Positions 5,063-10,386 of a stretch of 10,386 nucleotides of DNA are shown one piece after another (the first letter of the stretch is position 1; each line of letters starts with the position of its first letter). The notes under the pieces are model-generated. The model was given only the letters and a program-made list of their open reading frames with translations. It was not told where the DNA came from and did no database searches. The translations under genes and the position numbers were made by a program. This DNA comes from CAZJQD01 sp964548165 [NCBI: uncultured bacterium] (GTDB lineage: Bacteria; UBA8481): the NCBI GenBank assembly GCA_964548165.1, contig CAZJQD010000076.1:1-10386 (forward strand), given 5' to 3'.

Positions 5063-8000
5063 TCACTCGTCCTCGGTCTCGCCGATCGACCTGCCGCCGA
5101 AGAAGTGAAGGACGTCGTCGATGATCGCGACGAGCGTGGGCACGACGAAGAGGGTCAGGAACGTGCCGAAGATGAGTCCCCAGCCGAACGAGAGCGCCAT
5201 GGGCGCCAGGAAGGCCGAGGACCCCCGCATCGTGTAGGCCATCGGGAGGATGCCGGCGGAGGTCGTGACGCTGGTCAGCATCACGGCCCGGAGCCGCGTC
5301 CAGCCCGCCTTGAGGATCGACCGCCACCGCTTGCCGCCCTCCCGGCGCGACTGGTTCACGAAGTCCACGAGCACGATCGAGTCGTTGACGATAACGCCGA
5401 AGAGCGCGGTCATGCCGATGAGGCTCATCAGGCCCATCGGGGAATCCATGCCGATCCCCGTCGCCTGGTAGACCAGGGTATGCGCGACGAGGGTCAGGAC
5501 GACGCCGATGAGCGCGAGCGGGATGGCGCCCAGCACCGCGATGGGCTGGACGAAGTTGCGGAACTGGACGACGAGGATGACGGCGATGAGCGCGAACCCG
5601 GCCAGCATGGCGTAGACAAGGCTCTTGAGGGACTTCTGCGTGTCCTCGGCCTCGCCCGCCAGTTCCAGCGTTATCCCACGGTCGCGGGCCTCGACGAAGA
5701 ACGCGTCCCGCACCCGGGCATTGGCCTCCGCGGACTCCAGCCCGTCGCGGTTCAGATCCGCCGAGACCGAGATCTCGCGGCGGCCGTCGTAGTGGCGAAT
5801 CTGGGCCCACCCGCGCTGCTGGGTGAAATTGGCAAGACCCGCGAGGCTCGTCGCGCCGGCCGCCGTGGGCACGAGCATGTCGTCGATGCCCCGCGTCGAG
5901 CGACGCGTCTCGGCGGGATGACGAACCAGGATCTTCACGTCATCGTTGTCGATTCGGACCGAGGCCGCCTCGAGCCCGGCCACACCCGCGCGGATCTCGG
6001 CGCCGAGAGACCGCGCGCTCTGGTTCACGCGTCCCGCCAATTCGTCATCGGCGCGGACGACGATCTCGCGAGCGCCCTTCTTCTGGTTGATCTCGACGTC
6101 GACGGCGCCCGGCAGTCCCGCGATGAAGTCACGAATGCGCTCCGCGAACCCGTACATCTCGCCGAGATCGTCGCCCAGGAGGCGGATCGTGACGGGCCTT
6201 CCGACGGGCGGCCCGCCCTGCATCTCGCTGATCGTCACCTCCGCGCCGCGAATCTCCGCCAGCTTCGGCCGAAGCTCGTTCATGATCGCATCCGCATTGC
6301 GCTTCCGGATGTCGGGCTCGTGCAGGTCGATCGTCACCTGCGCCACTTCCTTGGAGAAGTCGAACCCGCGCTCGTGCCGGCGCAACCCGATCGTCGTGGA
6401 GACGCGCTCGACCTCGTCAGCCGGCAGCGTCGCGACCTTCTCCTCGACCTCGGCCGCGATGCGCTCCACCTCGTCGAGGCTCGTCCCCACCGGCGCCCGG
6501 ATCTCGACCTGGAACAAGGGAGCATCCGTCGTGGAGACAAGCTCGAAGCGGAGGACACCGAAGCCCACGACGAGCGAACCGAAGAAGAGCAGCGTGATGC
6601 CTACGAGAAAGAGATACCGGTGCCTGAGGCAACGGCTCAGGAAGAAGAGGTGGCGGTGGCGCATCCAGTTCACCACGCGATCGCCGCCCCTTCGTACCGG
6701 ATCCCAGAAACGGAAGAGATGCTTGAGCGACTCGCCACCGCGCCAATGCAGGGTGGAATAGAGGTGGGCGGGCAGCGTGATGAGGGCCTCGATGAGCGAG
6801 GCCAGGAGCGCGTAGATGCCGGGTTTCGGGATCTCGGCCATGAATCGCCCCGTGACCCCGGTCATCAGGGCCAGCGGCATCAGGGCGGCCAACGTCGTCA
6901 GCACCGCGGCGATGATGGGGCCCGAGATCTCCGAGGCACCGCGCACGACGGCTTCCCGATCCGGCAATCCCTGCTCGCGATACCTCGCCACGTTCTCCAC
7001 GACGACGATCGCATCGTCGACGAGCATGCCGATGACGAGGATGAAGCCGAAGAGCGAGAGCATGTTCAAGGACGAGCCGGTCAGGTACATCACCAGAACG
7101 CCGCCGAGGATCGCGACCGGGATGCCGTACGCGCACCAGGCGGCCGATATGGGATCGAGGAAGATGGCCAGCAGGATGAAGACGAGGATGAAGCCGGAGA
7201 TCGCGGTGATGTACGTGATGTTCAACCGCTCGACCAGCCATTCCGAGAAGTCGAGGCCATAGGCGAGCGACAGCCCGGGCGGAAACTGCTTCTCTTCTGT
7301 CGCCAGGATCCCCTTCACGCGCTCGGTGATGTCGAGGACGTCGGCGTCCTTGTTCTTGAAGATCGTGAGCACGGTCGCCGGTCTACCGCCCATGCGCGAT
7401 CGCGTACGCTCGTCCGCCAGCACCATCTTCACCGTGGCCACGTCGCGAATCCGGATCAGCCCCTCCGGCGTCGAACGGACGACGACGGCTCCCACCGCCT
7501 CCGTGGACTTGATGTCCGCGATGGTCCTCACGAGGATATCGCCCTGGCGCGTCTCCAGGGATCCGGCCGGAAGGTCGGCGTCCGCGCCCTGGATGGCGCG
7601 CACGAGGTCGCTGGCCGCCAGGCCCATGCCGCCAAGCCGGATCGGATCGACCTCGACCTGGATCACGCGGTCCTCCAGCCCGGCAATGACGACGCGCGAA
7701 ACGCCCGAGACCGATCGCAGGCGATCCTTCAGGCGTTCGACCAGGCTCTTTCGCGTCTCCCACGCGGCCTCGCCGACGATGCCGGCCGAGACGATGGCCT
7801 CCTCCAGCTTGATCTCCACGACCTGGGGTTCCTCGGCGTCATCGGGCAGGGTCCCCTTGACCCGCTCGACCGCGCGTTCGACCTCTCGCTCGACCTCGGG
7901 CACGGTGGCGGCGTCGGGATCGACATAGACCTGGATCTCGCTCATGCCCTCGGACGAGATCGACTCGACGCGATCGAGCCCCGAGAGATCGACGATCTCG

Positions 8001-8209
8001 TCCTCGAGGGGGTCCGTGATGAGGCGCTCGACGTCCTCGGGCGTGGCGCCGGGGTAGATGGTCAGGACCTGGACCATGTCGACCGAGAACGCGGGGAAGA
8101 ACTCGCGCTTGATCTCGAAGAACGCGATGAGGCCGCCGACGATCCAGGCCAGGACGAAGATGTCCACGATGGCGCGGTTGCGAACCGACCAGTTCGCAAG
8201 GAACCTCAT
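5063..8209 (-). CDS. RND efflux transporter permease (AcrB/HAE1-like)
   Basis: A 1048-residue inner-membrane proton-driven pump of full family length. Layout: TM1 about 11-31; a first periplasmic loop with YPGATPEDVERLITDPLEDEI (52-72); TM2-TM6 between about 332 and 482; TM7 531-552; a second large periplasmic loop; TM8-TM12 from about 864 to 1030. The TM4 motif GMLVDDAIVVVEN (394-406) holds the two proton-relay aspartates Asp398 and Asp399. In TM10 the motif is GVIVNDSIVLVDF, so Asn942-Asp943 replaces the Lys-Asn pair of AcrB; this is common in AcrB relatives outside the classical drug pumps. Substrate unknown. The start ATG at 8209 is 16 bp after the adaptor stop and has no clear Shine-Dalgarno; a six-codon mini-ORF bridges the two genes. 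No outer-membrane channel gene is in the window, so a TolC-like partner must be elsewhere. Confidence 0.97.
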   Translation of the reverse strand: MRFLANWSVRNRAIVDIFVLAWIVGGLIAFFEIKREFFPAFSVDMVQVLTIYPGATPEDVERLITDPLEDEIVDLSGLDRVESISSEGMSEIQVYVDPDAATVPEVEREVERAVERVKGTLPDDAEEPQVVEIKLEEAIVSAGIVGEAAWETRKSLVERLKDRLRSVSGVSRVVIAGLEDRVIQVEVDPIRLGGMGLAASDLVRAIQGADADLPAGSLETRQGDILVRTIADIKSTEAVGAVVVRSTPEGLIRIRDVATVKMVLADERTRSRMGGRPATVLTIFKNKDADVLDITERVKGILATEEKQFPPGLSLAYGLDFSEWLVERLNITYITAISGFILVFILLAIFLDPISAAWCAYGIPVAILGGVLVMYLTGSSLNMLSLFGFILVIGMLVDDAIVVVENVARYREQGLPDREAVVRGASEISGPIIAAVLTTLAALMPLALMTGVTGRFMAEIPKPGIYALLASLIEALITLPAHLYSTLHWRGGESLKHLFRFWDPVRRGGDRVVNWMRHRHLFFLSRCLRHRYLFLVGITLLFFGSLVVGFGVLRFELVSTTDAPLFQVEIRAPVGTSLDEVERIAAEVEEKVATLPADEVERVSTTIGLRRHERGFDFSKEVAQVTIDLHEPDIRKRNADAIMNELRPKLAEIRGAEVTISEMQGGPPVGRPVTIRLLGDDLGEMYGFAERIRDFIAGLPGAVDVEINQKKGAREIVVRADDELAGRVNQSARSLGAEIRAGVAGLEAASVRIDNDDVKILVRHPAETRRSTRGIDDMLVPTAAGATSLAGLANFTQQRGWAQIRHYDGRREISVSADLNRDGLESAEANARVRDAFFVEARDRGITLELAGEAEDTQKSLKSLVYAMLAGFALIAVILVVQFRNFVQPIAVLGAIPLALIGVVLTLVAHTLVYQATGIGMDSPMGLMSLIGMTALFGVIVNDSIVLVDFVNQSRREGGKRWRSILKAGWTRLRAVMLTSVTTSAGILPMAYTMRGSSAFLAPMALSFGWGLIFGTFLTLFVVPTLVAIIDDVLHFFGGRSIGETEDE

Positions 8210-8226
8210 CGTCCGGGGTGCCCCAT
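8206..8226 (-). other. Six-codon bridging mini-ORF between adaptor and permease genes
   Basis: Minus-strand ATG at 8226-8224 overlaps the TGA stop of the adaptor gene (TGATG) and reads MGHPGR before a TGA (8208-8206) that overlaps the permease ATG (ATGA). The permease start lacks a Shine-Dalgarno, so terminating ribosomes could be passed along this mini-ORF. It may also be chance; the peptide itself is unlikely to matter. Confidence 0.35.
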
Positions 8227-9290
8227 CAATCGCGGGTAGGAGCGACGAGCACGCCGGGCATGAGGACTTCCTCGCCGCGCACGACGACGAGGTCGCCTTC
8301 GCTCAAGCCCTCGAGAACCTCGGCGTTCTCGCCACCACGCAGGCCCACGCGCACCGGTCGCCGCTCCGCGCGATCGCCGACGACAACCCAGGCGTAGTCG
8401 CCCTCGGGTCCCGAGAGGAGCGCGGCGACGGGGACGGCCAGGGCGCCCGTGCTCACGCCGGACCGGATCTCGACGCGTGCCATCAAGCCGGCGGGCAAGC
8501 GGGTCCCGGGATTGGCGAGGCGGAAGACGACGCCCGCGGTCCGGGAGATGGGATCGAGCGCGCGGTCGATGCGTTCGACGACGGCCGTGAAGGTCTCCCC
8601 CGCGATCGCCTCGAACCGGACGACGGCGGAATCGCCCGGCTTGACACTCAGGGCCGCCGCTTCCGGCACGCGCGCCTCGATCTCGAGATGAGCCAGGTCG
8701 CCGAAGCGCAGAGCCCGGGCCGCGGGTCCCACGACCTCGCCGACCTCGACCATCCGCTCGAGCACCCAGCCATCGAAGGGCGCGGATACCCGCTGTTTCG
8801 CGGCGGCCGCGGCGAGGTCGCGCTCGCCGGCACGCTCGGCGGCAAGCGCCGACTCCGCCATCGCGACCGCGCTCGCGGCGGCGTCCCGGTCTTCGCGCGA
8901 GACTGCGCCCTCGCTGGCCAATCGATCCAGGCGGTCGAAGGTGCGTCGCCTCTGGGCCAGGTCCTCGGCCGCGCGCGCGATCCGCGCCCTCGCGGCATCT
9001 CTCACTGCCGTGGCCCGCTCGGCGTCCACTTCCAGGAGAAGGCTTCCCCTGGAGAAAAACGTTCCCTCGCGCGCCACGCCGACCACGCGGCCCCCGACCT
9101 CGGCCGTGAGCCAAGCCTCCATCGCCGGCCGCGCCTGGGCGATCGCCGTCACGACGACCTGCACATCACCGCGCTCCACCGCCGCCACGACCACGGGCCG
9201 CGCCTTCTCCACGGGAGCCGCGGCCTCGGGCTTGCCGCAGGCCGATAGCGCCAGGGCAACGAACACGGGGATGAGGATGCGTGAGCTCAT
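8226..9290 (-). CDS. RND efflux periplasmic adaptor (membrane-fusion lipoprotein)
   Basis: A 354-residue HlyD/AcrA-type adaptor that would link the permease to an outer-membrane channel. The chosen start at 9290 gives a classic lipoprotein signal: MSSRILIPVFVALALSAC with lipobox LSAC and lipidated Cys18, then a Pro/Ala-rich linker. Next come the two half-lipoyl motifs, EVGGRVVGVAREGTFFSRG (64-82) and SAPFDGWVLERMVEVGEVVG (169-188), which enclose an Ala/Arg/Glu-rich coiled-coil hairpin (about 91-165). A beta-barrel and membrane-proximal domain follow (PGDSAVVRF, LPAGLMARVEI, VPVAALL, EGLSEGDLVVVRG). A longer in-frame start at 9350 would bury the signal peptide behind 20 residues and is rejected. 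No Shine-Dalgarno precedes 9290, but a TAGAAT box does. First gene of the pump operon, divergent from thiC. Confidence 0.92.
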   Translation of the reverse strand: MSSRILIPVFVALALSACGKPEAAAPVEKARPVVVAAVERGDVQVVVTAIAQARPAMEAWLTAEVGGRVVGVAREGTFFSRGSLLLEVDAERATAVRDAARARIARAAEDLAQRRRTFDRLDRLASEGAVSREDRDAAASAVAMAESALAAERAGERDLAAAAAKQRVSAPFDGWVLERMVEVGEVVGPAARALRFGDLAHLEIEARVPEAAALSVKPGDSAVVRFEAIAGETFTAVVERIDRALDPISRTAGVVFRLANPGTRLPAGLMARVEIRSGVSTGALAVPVAALLSGPEGDYAWVVVGDRAERRPVRVGLRGGENAEVLEGLSEGDLVVVRGEEVLMPGVLVAPTRD

Positions 9291-9297
9291 TCGCGCG

Positions 9298-9326
9298 ATT
9301 CTACCCGATTCGAGCTGACTGATGAA
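9298..9326 (-). promoter_or_regulatory. Candidate leaderless promoter of the efflux operon
   Basis: Minus-strand TAGAAT (9303-9298) lies seven bases before the adaptor ATG at 9290, with a weak -35, TTCATC (9326-9321), at a 17-bp spacing. Transcription would begin at or one base before the ATG. This agrees with the lack of a Shine-Dalgarno and supports the short start over the one at 9350, which would lie upstream of the promoter. Confidence 0.5.
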
Positions 9327-9369
9327 TTCCCATGTTGCACCGGCCTTCACCTCGTCCGCCGGCGCATGA

Positions 9370-10386
<1,017 letters not shown>

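Noticed and set aside
4790-8239. A very long open frame (about 1150 codons) on the plus strand opposite the RND permease gene
   Set aside because: It is antisense to a clear full-length RND permease and part of cysM. Its translation is low-complexity Arg/Asp/His-rich with no domain, as expected from a GC-rich gene read backwards.
9291-9350. N-terminal extension of the adaptor protein to an ATG at 9350
   Set aside because: It would put 20 hydrophilic residues before a perfect lipoprotein signal peptide and would start upstream of the likely promoter.

Overview
This is a GC-rich window from a bacterium, almost certainly Gram-negative: it encodes a complete RND efflux permease and a lipoprotein-type membrane-fusion adaptor, which only make sense with an outer membrane. 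The genes alone do not settle the phylum. The unusual GroEL tail (no GGM repeats), the ACCACGGAG-type intergenic repeats and the apparently leaderless starts would suit a little-cultured lineage such as Planctomycetota or Acidobacteriota, but this is a guess.

Layout. (i) 2-1045, + strand: the 3' two-thirds of groL (chaperonin GroEL), closed by a strong intrinsic terminator at 1070-1104. (ii) 1127-1457, - strand: a small helix-turn-helix gene that converges on groL, with its own terminator. (iii) 1458-1824: a non-coding gap of about 370 bp holding an element bounded by perfect 22-bp inverted repeats built from 9-nt ACCACGGRG units. (iv) 1825-5010, - strand, read right to left: cysM-like cysteine synthase, a structured palindromic spacer, a JAMM/M67 metalloprotease (Mec type), a MoaD/CysO ubiquitin-like sulfur carrier, a MoeB-type E1 enzyme fused to rhodanese, and dodecin. 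(v) 5063-9290, - strand: an RND pump operon (adaptor lipoprotein, then permease), directly upstream of cysM. (vi) 9451-10386, + strand: the first 312 codons of thiC (HMP-phosphate synthase), divergent from the pump operon and running off the window.

How the genes work together. The block 1825-5010 carries the parts of a protein-thiocarboxylate cysteine pathway like mec-cysO-cysM of Mycobacterium. The E1 enzyme adenylates the carrier's C-terminal glycine, its rhodanese domain supplies sulfur to form a thiocarboxylate, CysM couples this to an activated serine, and the JAMM protease releases cysteine. The carrier gene here does not end in Gly-Gly but in Gly-Gly-Leu. The carrier therefore appears to be made in a masked form that must lose its last residue before the E1 can use it, and the neighbouring JAMM protease is the obvious candidate to do this. 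Dodecin (flavin storage) is translationally linked to the E1 gene.

Regulatory signals seen: a -35/-10 pair with a 17-bp spacer in front of thiC that leaves a leader of only about 24 nt, too short for the TPP riboswitch usual at this gene; and two TAGAAT boxes 6-7 nt before the ATG of cysM and of the adaptor gene, both lacking a Shine-Dalgarno sequence, which suggests leaderless transcripts. No tRNA, rRNA, CRISPR array or transposase gene was found.
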